NCBI GenBank assembly: GCA_020849825.1
Contig: JADZFP010000257.1
Location: forward strand, 1 to 6,997
Length of the DNA: 6,997 nt
Reading direction: 5' to 3'
DNA from: Saprospiraceae bacterium
GTDB taxonomy: Bacteria; Bacteroidota; Bacteroidia; Chitinophagales; Saprospiraceae
Below are positions 6,878-6,997 of this stretch, piece after piece (within the stretch, counting starts at the first letter, position 1; every line of letters starts with the position of its first letter). The position numbers were made by a program, and so were the translations under genes. Under the pieces are notes generated by a model. It searched no databases and was not told where the DNA came from. It worked only from the letters and a program-made list of their open reading frames with translations.

Positions 6878-6993
6878 ATTTCACGCAGAGGCACAGAGAC
6901 ACAGAGGGTGTGACTTCGCGGGCTTTGCGACTTTGCGTGACTGTTTTTTTTCACGCCAAGGACGCAAAGGTGCAAAGTGCGCAAAGGGGATTT
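6878..6993. repeat. Octamer-based interspersed repeat, long copy
   Basis: This is the fuller copy of the repeat at 6781-6840. It is built from short words at an 8-9 bp step: CAGAG at 6886, 6894 and 6902; CTTCGCG/CTTTGCG at 6914, 6923 and 6931; then, after GTGACTG, eight T and CACGCC, the inverse word GCAAAG at 6964, 6972 and 6981. The CTTTGCG series and the GCAAAG series are inverse complements, so the element could fold into a long imperfect hairpin around the T-run. It ends in AGGGGATTT (6985-6993), the same 9 bp that leads into the first copy (6776-6784). A further unit may therefore begin at or beyond the window edge. No open reading frame or transposase is associated with it here. Confidence 0.85.
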
Positions 6994-6997
6994 GGGG

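Noticed and set aside
6781..6997. CRISPR array at the right edge
   Set aside because: The two repeat copies differ in length, are made of 8-bp subrepeats, and there are no evenly spaced unique spacers or cas genes.

Overview
The window looks like chromosomal DNA from a fairly GC-rich member of the phylum Bacteroidota, possibly of the Saprospiria or Chitinophagia type. The phylum call rests on three things. A type IX secretion (T9SS) C-terminal sorting domain lies at the left edge. The gene starts lack good Shine-Dalgarno sequences. The formate dehydrogenase is organised as a NuoE/NuoF-like fusion plus an alpha subunit, a layout I recall from annotated Bacteroidota genomes. Placement below phylum is a guess.

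Layout from left to right. On the + strand come the C-terminal end of a secreted T9SS cargo protein (2-310) and, 14 nt later, a small unrecognised lipoprotein (325-741). Its stop codon abuts the stop codon of a convergent gene. On the - strand lies a two-gene formate dehydrogenase operon. It is transcribed from about 5141 down to 742: first a fused NuoE-like/NuoF-like diaphorase subunit (3501-5141), then an 11-nt gap, then the large molybdopterin catalytic alpha subunit (742-3489). A 145-bp AT-rich divergent intergenic region (5142-5286) separates this operon from a + strand pair: a DUF1697 protein (5287-5832) and, 23 nt later, a DUF1295 multi-pass membrane protein (5856-6773). The last 220 bp hold no gene. 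They carry a terminator-like hairpin and two copies of a dispersed-type repeat built from octamers around CGCAAAG, CTTTGCG and CAGAG.

The two formate dehydrogenase genes should work together. Formate is oxidised to CO2 at the Mo or W bis-molybdopterin centre of the alpha subunit, whose active-site residue is Cys rather than Sec. Electrons then pass through a chain of Fe-S clusters to the FMN of the NuoF-like part, where NAD+ is reduced. The separate small NuoE-like subunit (FdsG) of the proteobacterial FdsGBA enzymes is absent. The beta subunit instead carries an N-terminal thioredoxin-like domain with all four [2Fe-2S] cysteines, so the enzyme appears compressed to two polypeptides. No fdhD or fdsC sulfuration/chaperone gene is in the window.

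Most of the window is ordinary housekeeping or accessory metabolism, and I see no convincing new multi-gene system. The points most worth a second look are the two-subunit formate dehydrogenase, the octamer repeat element at the right edge whose short copy seems to supply the transcription terminator, and the zero-gap convergent stop codons sharing a TGATCA palindrome.
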